Source: Pseudomonadota bacterium | Lineage (GTDB): Bacteria > Pseudomonadota > Alphaproteobacteria > Rhizobiales > Hyphomicrobiaceae | Length of the DNA: 19,384 bases | Direction: 5' to 3' | Assembly: GCA_023387235.1 (NCBI GenBank) | Contig: JAEWIJ010000235.1 | Coordinates: 1-19,384, forward strand | Part shown: piece after piece, positions 8,544-15,661 of the stretch | How positions within the stretch are numbered: the first letter of the stretch is position 1 | How the letters are laid out: every line of letters starts with the position of its first letter | Notes under the pieces: generated by a model | Database searches by the model: none | The model's input: only the letters and a program-made list of their open reading frames with translations | Told to the model about the DNA's origin: nothing | Program-made: the position numbers and the translations under genes

Positions 8544-9512
8544 ATGTCCAAGCCCGTAATCCTCTCAACCGGCTGGATGATGCCGCTCGTCACCCGCCAG
8601 ATCGACGAAGCCTTCGACGTGCATTGGCTGAACAAGGTTTCTGACTGGGACCGCCTGTTCGACGAAGTCGGTCCGCGCATCGAGGGCGTGTGCACCGGCG
8701 CGCTGACCAACGTCCCGACGACCGCCGACATGATCAAGCGGATGCCGAACCTCAAGATCATCAGCAACTATGGTGTCGGCTACGACAGCATCGATGTTCC
8801 GGCGGCGAAGGCGCACGGCGTCGTCATCACGCATACGCCGGAGGTGCTGAACGAGGAGGTCGCCGACATGGCGGTCGGCCTGCTCATCGCCACCGCGCGC
8901 GAGTTCAACTACGCCGAGGCCTATCTGCGCTCGGGCGACTGGTCGAAGGGCGAATTCCGCTACACGGCTTCACTGCGCGACCGCCACGTCGGCATGATCG
9001 GCTTCGGCCGCATCGGCAAGGCCATCGGACGGCGGCTCGAAGGTTTCGGCATGCCGATCAGCTACTTCGGGCGAAAGAAGCAGCCGGACGTGGCCTATCC
9101 CTTCTATGACGATCTCGTCGCCATGGCGCGGGATGTGGACACGCTGATCGCGATCTTGCCCGGCGGTCCTGCGACGCAGGGCCTCATCAACAAGGCGGTG
9201 CTGGAGGCGCTCGGCCCGCGCGGCATCGTGATCAACGTGGCGCGCGGCTCTGTCGTCAACGAGGTCGATCTGATCGCGGCGCTCAAGAGCCGCACGATCC
9301 ACAGTGCCGGCCTCGACGTCTATCTCAACGAGCCGAAGATCGATCCGGCCTTCCTGGAGCTCGACAACGTGACCTTGTTGCCGCACGTCGGCTCGGGCTC
9401 GCAGTTCACGCGCGACAAGATGGGTCAGCTCACGGTCGACAATCTGCTCGCCTACAAGGAGCGCAAGCCGCCCCTCACGCCGACGCCCGACACGCCCTTC
9501 AAGGGGTGGTGA
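8544..9512 (+). CDS. D-isomer-specific 2-hydroxyacid dehydrogenase (glyoxylate/hydroxypyruvate reductase-like)
   Basis: 322-residue NAD(P)-dependent dehydrogenase of the D-2-hydroxyacid family, probably reducing glyoxylate or hydroxypyruvate in the cytoplasm. It has the substrate-domain motif NYGVGYDSID (75-84) and the Rossmann motif GFGRIG (153-158). The catalytic triad is Arg234 (NVARGS), Glu263 (LNEP) and His281 (LPHVGSGS). The length matches compact GhrB/HprA-type enzymes and excludes SerA, which has an extra regulatory domain. The ATG at 8544 is chosen because the fold begins there; the open frame reaches back to 8418, but the extra 42 residues are Arg-rich and unlike the family. The exact substrate cannot be read from the sequence. 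A gph gene for phosphoglycolate salvage lies about 9 kb downstream in the window, which fits a glyoxylate role but is weak evidence. Confidence 0.92.
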   Translation: MSKPVILSTGWMMPLVTRQIDEAFDVHWLNKVSDWDRLFDEVGPRIEGVCTGALTNVPTTADMIKRMPNLKIISNYGVGYDSIDVPAAKAHGVVITHTPEVLNEEVADMAVGLLIATAREFNYAEAYLRSGDWSKGEFRYTASLRDRHVGMIGFGRIGKAIGRRLEGFGMPISYFGRKKQPDVAYPFYDDLVAMARDVDTLIAILPGGPATQGLINKAVLEALGPRGIVINVARGSVVNEVDLIAALKSRTIHSAGLDVYLNEPKIDPAFLELDNVTLLPHVGSGSQFTRDKMGQLTVDNLLAYKERKPPLTPTPDTPFKGW

Positions 9513-9526
9513 GGCGCTCTATAAAT

Positions 9527-9557
9527 CCCCTCTCCCCGTTCTGACGGGGAGAAGGGG
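9527..9557. terminator. GC-rich hairpin between convergent genes
   Basis: CCCCTCTCCCCGT (9527-9539) pairs with ACGGGGAGAAGGGG (9544-9557) with one bulged A and a four-base loop. It lies 14 bp after the stop of the hydroxyacid dehydrogenase and 39 bp from the end of the convergent DUF1192 gene, so it may end both transcripts. There is no T-run on the + side; on the minus side the stem is followed by ATTTATAG. Similar CCCCTCTCCCCG hairpins recur between genes in many alphaproteobacteria, so it could equally be a dispersed repeat. Confidence 0.5.
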
Positions 9558-9596
9558 AAGTGAGGCCCGCGCTCAGGCCGCCATCTAACCTCGCCA

Positions 9597-9791
9597 CTAC
9601 CTCTTGAACAGGCTCGCCGCCGCGGCTTCGTGCGCCTTTTTGCGCGTGATCTCGGCGCGCACGCGCACGATCTCCGTCTCGAAAGCCACAATGCGCGCCT
9701 CGAGATCGGAGATCGACAGCGTATCGAGGCTCTCGCCCACCTGGGCGCCCTTCACCATCTTCTGCTTCGCCTCGTCCCAGTCCATCGACAT
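9597..9791 (-). CDS. DUF1192 family small coiled-coil protein
   Basis: A 64-residue acidic-basic protein with LSISDLEARIVAFETEIVR, a short amphipathic helix likely to form a coiled coil, and a C-terminal AAAASLFKR. The pattern (L-S-x-x-x-L-E-x-R-I, E-I-x-R, then Ala-rich with F-K-R at the end) matches the DUF1192 family, small proteins of alphaproteobacteria with no assigned function. Two ATGs compete. The one at 9800 abuts AGGAGG with no spacing, whereas the one at 9791 sits nine bases after it. I therefore prefer 9791; using 9800 adds only three residues. No operon partner is evident. It is convergent with the hydroxyacid dehydrogenase and divergent from the 94-residue protein gene. Confidence 0.75.
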   Translation of the reverse strand: MSMDWDEAKQKMVKGAQVGESLDTLSISDLEARIVAFETEIVRVRAEITRKKAHEAAAASLFKR

Positions 9792-9864
9792 TGGCCGCAT
9801 CCTCCTGCCGCTGTCCCGGTGCCCGCCTTGTCCCCGTCCACCCTGAAGGGCGCACGATCGGGGT

Positions 9865-10149
9865 ATGGACGGTCTACCGCGTCATCTGAAATCTTTGCCC
9901 TGGCTCATGGGCGCTCCGCCTCTCGAGCTTGCGGACCGCTCATACTATGGCCGGGCGGCTCTGATCGCCAAGCTCGAGCGCGTGCTCGCCGCGGAGCGCC
10001 GGCGCGGCCTCGCCGGCCACTGGACGTACGAGCTCGCGCGCCATCGGGCGTTGCTGGCGATCTATCGTCGCGAGAGGGCGGTTTTCCGCCGGGACTACGG
10101 TTGCGATGCAGAAACCCTGCGGTCTATTGAGGCTGGCCCGGCCTCGTGA
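9865..10149 (+). CDS. Hypothetical 94-residue protein
   Basis: I do not recognise this protein. It is Arg/Leu/Ala-rich and probably mostly helical. The N-terminal segment LKSLPWLMGAPP leads to a core of about residues 27-80 with heptad-like spacing (LIAKLERVLAAERRRGLAGH, then LARHRALLAIYRRE and DYG). No signal peptide or membrane segment is visible. Codon use in the middle favours G/C at third positions as in neighbouring genes, which supports coding. The ribosome binding site before the ATG is poor. It ends 73 bp before the carboxyltransferase gene on the same strand, so the two may be cotranscribed. A longer overlapping frame at 9630-10130 looks less protein-like. It could still be spurious. 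Confidence 0.5.
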   Translation: MDGLPRHLKSLPWLMGAPPLELADRSYYGRAALIAKLERVLAAERRRGLAGHWTYELARHRALLAIYRRERAVFRRDYGCDAETLRSIEAGPAS

Positions 10150-10222
10150 GCCTCGCTAAGCTCGTGGGAAACGACGCGACAGGCCGGCCGATCATGTGCG
10201 CCGCGCCAGGGGAGTGAGGCGA

Positions 10223-11827
10223 ATGCCCAAGGACGATGCGGGTGGCGCGCCGCCGCCGCAGGGCTGGCAGAGCGAGCTCGACGAGCTGCGACGGCGCGAG
10301 CACTTCGCAAAGGAGATGGGCGGCACCGAGAAGGTCGACCGCCAGCATCGCGAAGGCAAGCTCACCATTCGCGAGCGCATTGGTCGTCTCGTCGATCCGG
10401 GCACGTTCAACGAGGTTGGCACGCTCACCGGGCTCGCCGAATACGACGACGCAGGCAATCTCGTTCGCGTGACGCCGTCGAACCGCGTCACCGGACGCGC
10501 GCGCATCGACGGTCGCCCGGTCATCGTCAGCGGTGACGACTTCACCGTGCGCGGCGGCTCAGCCGATGCCACGATCCCCGAGAAGACTGTGATCGCCGAG
10601 CGCATGGCCAATGAGCTGCGCCTGCCGATCATTCGCGTCATCGAAGGCTCGGGCGGCGGCGGATCGGTGAAGACGATCGAGACGACGGGGCGCGCCAACC
10701 TGCCGGGCGGGCTCGGTGGCTCCTCCATGCGCTACAAGTATCTCGCCGACAACCTAGGCCTTGTGCCCGTCGTGGCGCTTGGTCTCGGTTCTGTTGCCGG
10801 GCTCGGCGCAGCGCAGGTATCGGCCAGCCACTACTCGCTGATGACGAAGAACACTTCCGCGATGTTCGTCGCGGGACCGCCGGTCGTCGCGCGCATCGGC
10901 GACAAGCAGCAGCTCTCCAAGCAGGCGCTCGGCGGCTGGGAGATCCAATGTGCGGCGGGCGCCGTGGATGATGCTGTCGACAGCGAGGAGGAGGCGTTCG
11001 ACCGCGCGCGCCGCTTTCTCTCTTATCTGCCCTCATCCTGCTACGAGGTGGCGCCGCGCGGGCCTCGCATCGATCCGCCGGGACGCCGCGAGGACTGGCT
11101 CTTCAAGGCAATCCCGCGCGAGCGCAATCAGCCCTACAAGATGCGGCCGATCATCGAGGCGCTCGTCGATCGCGGCTCGTTCTTCGAGATGGGGCGCATG
11201 TTCGGCCGGCCGGTGATCACGGGGCTCGCGCGCCTCGATGGCTTGCCCGTCGCGATCCTCGCCAGCGATCCGTTCCATGTCAGCGGCGCATGGACAGCGG
11301 ACGCCTGCAGCAAGGTCATCCGCTTCGTCGACCTCGCCGAGACGTTCCACATTCCGATCGTGCATCTCGTGGACTGCCCGGGCTTCATGATCGGCCTCGA
11401 GGCCGAGCGCGCGGCGACCATCCGTCTCGGCGTGCGGGCCATGGCGGCAATCAACCAGACGACCGTGCCGTGGTGCTCGATCATCATCCGCAATGTCTTC
11501 GGCGTGGCCGGTGCCGCGCATGTGCCGGCGGGGCGCTTCTCGATGCGCTATGCGTGGCTCTCCGCCTGGTGGGGCTCGCTGCCGCTCGAAGGCGGCATCG
11601 AGGCGGCCTATCGCGCGGAGATCGATGCGGCGGAGGATCCCAAGGCCAAACTGGCCGAGATCGAGACGCGGCTCAATGCGCTCCGCTCGCCCTTCCGCAC
11701 GGCCGAGACGTTCGCTGTCGATGAGATCATCGATCCGCGCGACACGCGTCGTCTGCTCTGCGAGTTCGCCGATCTCGTGGAGCCCCTGCGCACGCCGGGC
11801 CCGCGCACGTTCGGCATGCGGCCTTAG
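10223..11827 (+). CDS. Acyl-CoA carboxylase carboxyltransferase-like protein (PccB/MccB family)
   Basis: 534-residue protein with the two-crotonase-domain carboxyltransferase fold, the subunit that moves CO2 from carboxybiotin to an acyl-CoA. The N-terminal half has KLTIRERIGRLVDPGTFNE (46-64), DFTVRGGSA and GSGGGGSVKTIETTGRANLPGG (from 142). The C-terminal half has ALVDRGSFFEMG, GLARLDGLPVAILASDP and VHLVDCPGFMIGLEAE. Length and layout match PccB/MccB. Oddly, the oxyanion-hole regions read SVAGLGAAQ (190-198) and IRNVFGVAGAAH (422-433), not the Gly-Gly-Ala forms of well-studied enzymes. No biotin carboxylase or biotin carrier gene is visible in the window, so the acyl-CoA substrate is unknown. 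The ATG at 10223 has GGGAG eight bases upstream and is preferred to a GTG at 10196. It is convergent with the DMFase-like gene. Confidence 0.88.
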   Translation: MPKDDAGGAPPPQGWQSELDELRRREHFAKEMGGTEKVDRQHREGKLTIRERIGRLVDPGTFNEVGTLTGLAEYDDAGNLVRVTPSNRVTGRARIDGRPVIVSGDDFTVRGGSADATIPEKTVIAERMANELRLPIIRVIEGSGGGGSVKTIETTGRANLPGGLGGSSMRYKYLADNLGLVPVVALGLGSVAGLGAAQVSASHYSLMTKNTSAMFVAGPPVVARIGDKQQLSKQALGGWEIQCAAGAVDDAVDSEEEAFDRARRFLSYLPSSCYEVAPRGPRIDPPGRREDWLFKAIPRERNQPYKMRPIIEALVDRGSFFEMGRMFGRPVITGLARLDGLPVAILASDPFHVSGAWTADACSKVIRFVDLAETFHIPIVHLVDCPGFMIGLEAERAATIRLGVRAMAAINQTTVPWCSIIIRNVFGVAGAAHVPAGRFSMRYAWLSAWWGSLPLEGGIEAAYRAEIDAAEDPKAKLAEIETRLNALRSPFRTAETFAVDEIIDPRDTRRLLCEFADLVEPLRTPGPRTFGMRP

Positions 11828-11842
11828 AGCCTGATCGGCCGA

Positions 11843-11866
11843 GATGGAAGCGCTGGCGCTTTCATC
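11843..11866. repeat. Hairpin after the carboxyltransferase gene
   Basis: GATGGAAGCGC and GCGCTTTCATC form an 11-bp stem with one G-T wobble about a TG centre, 15 bp after the carboxyltransferase stop. There is no T-run, so intrinsic termination is uncertain. It may be part of a longer composite intergenic repeat with the neighbouring palindrome at 11898-11951. Confidence 0.4.
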
Positions 11867-11897
11867 GAGGGCGTGAATCAGTCTCTCAAACAAGAAA

Positions 11898-11951
11898 CTA
11901 GAGCACGCTGGAAGACGGCCGTTGATTCCATCCAACGCTGACGTGCTCTAG
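11898..11951. repeat. Intergenic palindromic repeat (REP-like)
   Basis: CTAGAGCACG (11898-11907) and CGTGCTCTAG (11942-11951) are exact 10-bp inverted repeats around a 34-bp centre. The centre has partly complementary arms, CTGGA (11908-11912) against TCCAACG (11931-11937). It lies between the convergent carboxyltransferase and DMFase-like genes. Ending arms of the CTAGAGCA type are common in dispersed intergenic palindromes of Rhizobiales, so a repeat family is likely; copy number cannot be judged from one window. Confidence 0.6.
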
Positions 11952-11957
11952 CCGCCG

Positions 11958-14210
11958 CTACATCTCAGGCATCGGGAATTTCGCGTTCGGATCCAGGAAG
12001 CGATCGAGCACATTGCGGATCAGACGCGAGACGTTGTTGTCGCCATCATTGTGCAACAGCGAGCCGCAGAACGTGATCGAGCCCGTCGAGAACACCGCAC
12101 CATTGTTTGGCGTCTCGAAGAATGTGAGATCGGCACGGATCAGCTCGTTCGCAGGCTTCCCCGCCCAGGTCGTGATGTGCGTCAGTTGCTCCTCGGGTAC
12201 GAGCACCCAGGGCGCATCCGGCTCGTGTCCCTCGGATGAGGCGAGCACGACGGCGTGCGACGGCGTGCCGAGGCGCTTGTCCGCGCGATCGAGCTCGAAG
12301 CCGGCGGCGCCATGCCCCGACAGGCCGAAGCCGCCGATCATTTCATTGTCGCTGATGCCATCGAGTATCCAGCCGGCGCGCGATTTCCGCGCTTCCGGAT
12401 GCTGGCGATAGTGCGAACCGACGAAATTGCCCTGCGCCGTGAAGCCGACGCCGCCGAGCCGCTGCGGCGGTCGTCCATTGCGCCGCCAAAGGCCGCCATA
12501 CTCGCCGTCGAAGGCGTTGTAGTACTCGCCCGCTTCCGCGGCCCAGGCGCGGATGCCTCCCTCGCCGCGGCGGATCTCGATGACACCCGGCACTTCGCTG
12601 TGCCGCGCGACCTTCCAGTAGAAGCCGTTCCCGCCGAGGTACATGAAGCGGCCGCCGCCATCGCGGTAGGCTTCGAGCGCGTCGAGCATCGCGCCGGTGT
12701 GGTACTCGGGATGGCTGCCGGTCGTCACGGCGCGATAGGGCTTCAGGAGAGCCAGGCCTTCCGCGTCGAGCTCCGCATCGGTGATGATGTCGTAGGCAAT
12801 GCCCTGCTTCTCGAGCCAGGCAATGAGGTGGGAGTCCGCCGGATAATGCCGCAGGCCCGAAGCGCGGATCGCCGGCTCGGGATAGGTGATGTAGCCGCTC
12901 CGCACATTGAGCATGGGCCGCAGCCACGAGGCATGGCAGATACCGCTGCCATCCGTGTGGAAATTGTATGTCGAGAGGCCGTACTCGCGGTGCTCGCCCG
13001 GATTGTGCGGATAGGCGCCCCAGGCATTGGCCTGTTTCCTCCATGCCTCGAGCCAGGTCGCGTTCCACGACTCGGGCCGCGCATGGTTGTGGTAGACGGT
13101 GTACGTGTAGGTCGAGACGAGCACGGCGAGGTCGGCCGTCTTCGTGCCCTTCGGCGGCACCACGAAAAAGGGAACGTTCTCCTCGCTGCCCTCGCGCGAG
13201 AGTCGCACCGCATAGGCGCCGGATCGCATACCGGCCGGCACCGTCCACGTGAAATCCGTCTCCCAGCCGCAATCCGATAGATCGTCCTCGTGGAAGTGGA
13301 TGGCGCCGTACTGCTCCGGCGCATGGCGGAAGCACATCTCGCGTCCGGTCCAGTTCGCACCGGTCATCGCGCGCGCAGGAAGGTTGACGAGGCGCCCATG
13401 GTGCGCGCCGGCTCCGGCATCGACAATGCGGATGGACGACATTTCCCGTGAGAAGTCCCAGCTCGCGATGAGGCCGGGCGCGGCCGGGTCCGCCGTGAGC
13501 TTTTCGGCCATCGCGGCATCGGCGGCGCACGCCGCGATCACGGGACGCTCGATCTTGCCGTTGAAGTGTCCTTTGACCGGCAAGCCACCGAGCGCGCCGA
13601 TGATCCACGGCATGCCCGCAGCAGGCAGCGCGGCAGCACCCGCTTCGAGCTTCGTGCTCGCCGTGCGTGGCGTGCCCGCTGCGCGGCCGTTCTCCAGCCG
13701 CACCTGTCCTGCTGTGAGGGTCGCCGTCGCCGCGTCATAGACGGCGTACACGCGATACCAGTGACGCTCCTCGAGAGGCAGGCGCGTCTTGATGCGGGTT
13801 GCGCCGAGGAGCGCTTCGATGCTGCCGTCCTCGCCGATGGCGAGTGCCATGCCGCGCCGCACGGCCGGATCGTAGACGGAGAGAATGCCCTGGCGCCGCC
13901 CGATGCCCGGTCGCGTCGGCCAGATCGTGGCGACAAGGCTCAGGCTGCCCTTCGCCTCGAGGTCCACGCTTTGCTCGACCATGCCGTAGGAGCCCGCGTG
14001 GATCGGCTGGAAACGTCCCTTGTGCGGCCCGGCAAAGTCCGCTTCGACCGGTTCCTCGACGAGACCGGGCCCGGCCGGGTTCGCATCCGCCGAGATCACG
14101 CGCACCAGCCGCGCCGCAAAAGGCGCATCGTCTATGCTCGAGACCTTGAAGGCGATGGTCTCTCCCGGCCGGACGGACAGGCGGTCGGCATAGGCGGCGA
14201 GCGGCAGCAT
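11958..14210 (-). CDS. N,N-dimethylformamidase large (beta) subunit-like protein
   Basis: 750-residue cytoplasmic-looking protein, close in length and layout to the large subunit of N,N-dimethylformamidase, an iron amidohydrolase that splits DMF to formate and dimethylamine. Residues about 80-230 look like a concanavalin/LamG beta-sandwich (SLSLVATIWPT, WYRVYAVYDA). The catalytic half starts near 340. It has LVSTYTYTVYHNHARPESW, then STYNFHTDGSG...SWLRP. GSHPEYHTGAMLDALEAYRDGG (498-519) and MYLGGNGFYW follow. From recalled knowledge of the Paracoccus enzyme (two Tyr, one Glu iron site), Glu502 with His500, Tyr415 and Tyr373 or Tyr370 are candidate centre residues, and Asn528 has the same spacing. 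The ATG at 14210 follows GGGGA and begins the family N-terminus; the frame is open 36 codons further. No small-subunit gene was recognised. The amide substrate is unproven. Confidence 0.85.
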   Translation of the reverse strand: MLPLAAYADRLSVRPGETIAFKVSSIDDAPFAARLVRVISADANPAGPGLVEEPVEADFAGPHKGRFQPIHAGSYGMVEQSVDLEAKGSLSLVATIWPTRPGIGRRQGILSVYDPAVRRGMALAIGEDGSIEALLGATRIKTRLPLEERHWYRVYAVYDAATATLTAGQVRLENGRAAGTPRTASTKLEAGAAALPAAGMPWIIGALGGLPVKGHFNGKIERPVIAACAADAAMAEKLTADPAAPGLIASWDFSREMSSIRIVDAGAGAHHGRLVNLPARAMTGANWTGREMCFRHAPEQYGAIHFHEDDLSDCGWETDFTWTVPAGMRSGAYAVRLSREGSEENVPFFVVPPKGTKTADLAVLVSTYTYTVYHNHARPESWNATWLEAWRKQANAWGAYPHNPGEHREYGLSTYNFHTDGSGICHASWLRPMLNVRSGYITYPEPAIRASGLRHYPADSHLIAWLEKQGIAYDIITDAELDAEGLALLKPYRAVTTGSHPEYHTGAMLDALEAYRDGGGRFMYLGGNGFYWKVARHSEVPGVIEIRRGEGGIRAWAAEAGEYYNAFDGEYGGLWRRNGRPPQRLGGVGFTAQGNFVGSHYRQHPEARKSRAGWILDGISDNEMIGGFGLSGHGAAGFELDRADKRLGTPSHAVVLASSEGHEPDAPWVLVPEEQLTHITTWAGKPANELIRADLTFFETPNNGAVFSTGSITFCGSLLHNDGDNNVSRLIRNVLDRFLDPNAKFPMPEM

Positions 14211-14465
14211 GGTTATTTCCCCGAGTGCAAGATGATCCCCCGGATGGGGGAGCCGATATCGTGCGAAGTCAAGGAATACACGTCGCACCCCCGGACTTGC
14301 CCGGCGCCCAAGGCTCAATCCTGCCGAACTTTTGGGCGCGCCTTAAGTCCAGATTGCCAAATTGCTGCCGAGGCTCCAATACTTGCGGTGGACACCGCCC
14401 AATGCTTCGGGCGGCTACGGAACTCATCCGCACGCGTCCGCTCAAGTCCAGGGAGAAACACAGAA
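14211..14465. promoter_or_regulatory. Divergent promoter region of DMFase-like gene and dctP
   Basis: This 255-bp gap has no convincing gene. On the + strand TTGCCA (14354-14359) and AATACT (14378-14383), 18 bp apart, form a plausible promoter for dctP. The predicted start near 14390 falls inside a dyad, GCGGTG-GA-CACCGC (14385-14398), an attractive operator. A second stem, CCGCCC with GGGCGG (14395-14414), shares bases with it. A CCCCC-GGAT-GGGGG stem lies at about 14238-14251, near the start of the DMFase-like gene. GGGAG ten bases before the ATG at 14466 is the dctP ribosome binding site; GGGGA seven bases before 14210 serves the other gene. Confidence 0.4.
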
Positions 14466-15587
14466 ATGTCAGACGCACCGAAGACGATGAAAAGGCGTCA
14501 GTTCCTCAAGGGAACAGCCGTCGCAGGCGCGGCCGCGGGGACTTCCGCGCTGGTGACGCCGGCCATCGCCCAGTCGCGTATCGAATGGAAGATGGTGACC
14601 ACTTGGCCGAAGAACTTCCCCGGCCAGGGAACAGGCGCCGTGCGCTTCGCGAACTCTGTCGAAGCCGCCACGGAAGGTCGCCTCAAGATTCACGTATATG
14701 CCGCCGGCGAGCTCGTACCGCCGTTCGAGAGCTTCGACGCCGTTACCCGTGGCGCAGCCGACCTCATGCATGCGACGCCCTACTACTGGCCGAACAAGCA
14801 CAAGGCGCTGATGTTCTACTCGACCGTGCCGTTCGGTCTCACGACCAACGAGCAAGAGGCCTGGATGCAGTATGGCGGTGGCCAGGAGCTCTGGGACAAG
14901 GTGCTCGATGGGTTCGGCCTCAAGGGCTATCACGCCGGCTCGACGGGCGTGCAGATGGGCGGCTGGTTCAACAAGGAGATCACCGGCCCGGGCAGCGTCA
15001 ACGGCATGAAGATGCGTATTCCGGGCCTCGGCGGCGAAGCGCTGAAGAAGCTCGGCATGACGGTCATCAACCTGCCGGGTGGCGAAATCTTCGCGGCCCT
15101 CCAGTCGGGCGCCATTGACGCCACCGAGTGGGTCGGCCCATGGAACGACCTCACCTTCGGCTTCTACAAGATCGCCAAGTATTACTACTGGCCCGGCATG
15201 CACGAGCCTGGCACGCAGATCGAGGTGACGTTCGACAAGAAGAAGCTGACGTCGTTGCCGAAGGACCTGCGCGCGACACTCGAGGCGTGCATCTATCAGG
15301 AGAACCTGAAGTTTACGGCCGAGTTCAATGCACGTAACGGCGCCTCGCTGCAGACGCTGGTGCAGACGCACAACGTGCAGCTCAAGCGCTTCCCGAACGA
15401 CTTCCTGCAGGCCTACGGCGAGAAGTGCGGCGAGGTTATTCAGGAGATGCGCGACGGCGGCGATGCCTTGACCAAGGAAGTGATCGAGTCCTTCCTCAAG
15501 GCGCGTCGCGAGCAGGCCAGCTGGAACCGTCTCGCGGACCAGGGCTTCATGAACGCGCGCCTGCTGGAGTACAAGTTCCCGACCTGA
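14466..15587 (+). CDS. TRAP transporter periplasmic substrate-binding protein, TakP-like (DctP family)
   Basis: 373-residue extracytoplasmic receptor of a tripartite ATP-independent periplasmic (TRAP) transporter. It starts with a twin-arginine-type signal peptide: KRRQFLKG with R10-R11, a hydrophobic Ala-rich stretch, and probable cleavage after Ala35 (AIA). The mature part closely follows the TakP 2-oxoacid-binding group. It has AGELVPPFESFDAVTRG (80-96), a long STGVQMGGWF motif (159-168), KMR with Arg184, the carboxylate-binding position of DctP proteins, and GAIDATEWVGP (215-225). YYYWPGMHEPG follows. A small organic acid such as a 2-oxoacid is the likely ligand, but this is inference from family. 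The ATG at 14466 follows GGGAG and is correct because the signal peptide begins there. It is convergent with dctQM, its presumed membrane partners, and divergent from the DMFase-like gene. Confidence 0.94.
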   Translation: MSDAPKTMKRRQFLKGTAVAGAAAGTSALVTPAIAQSRIEWKMVTTWPKNFPGQGTGAVRFANSVEAATEGRLKIHVYAAGELVPPFESFDAVTRGAADLMHATPYYWPNKHKALMFYSTVPFGLTTNEQEAWMQYGGGQELWDKVLDGFGLKGYHAGSTGVQMGGWFNKEITGPGSVNGMKMRIPGLGGEALKKLGMTVINLPGGEIFAALQSGAIDATEWVGPWNDLTFGFYKIAKYYYWPGMHEPGTQIEVTFDKKKLTSLPKDLRATLEACIYQENLKFTAEFNARNGASLQTLVQTHNVQLKRFPNDFLQAYGEKCGEVIQEMRDGGDALTKEVIESFLKARREQASWNRLADQGFMNARLLEYKFPT

Positions 15588-15611
15588 CCACGTCCGGCTC
15601 GATCTGAATCG

Positions 15612-15648
15612 GAACGGCCTGCGGTGAGAGCCGCAGGCCGTTTTTGTT
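15612..15648 (+). terminator. Strong intrinsic terminator after dctP
   Basis: ACGGCCTGCGG (15614-15624) pairs perfectly with CCGCAGGCCGT (15631-15641) around a six-base loop, followed directly by a T-run (15641-15645). It lies 26 bp after the dctP stop. It is a textbook rho-independent terminator for the + strand. The convergent small membrane protein gene ends at 15662, so the hairpin may also slow minus-strand transcription, although its T-run is on the + side only. Confidence 0.92.
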
Positions 15649-15661
15649 GCCCAGGGCTGGC

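Noticed and set aside
7087..8559. A 490-codon + strand frame opposite the FAD oxidoreductase
   Set aside because: Antisense to a gene with clear FAD motifs; composition is Arg/Gly/Ala-rich with no motif. Treated as a codon-bias shadow.
9865..10149. The 94-residue protein as the DMFase small subunit
   Set aside because: It is shorter than the known subunit (about 130 residues), on the opposite strand, separated from the large subunit by the carboxyltransferase gene, and shows no convincing motif match that I can recall.
12255..13280. A 341-codon + strand frame opposite the DMFase-like gene
   Set aside because: No recognisable domain and fully antisense to a long conserved protein.
13566..14465. 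A 300-codon upstream extension of the dctP frame
   Set aside because: It runs antisense to the DMFase-like gene. The twin-arginine-type signal peptide begins at the ATG at 14466, which has its own ribosome binding site.
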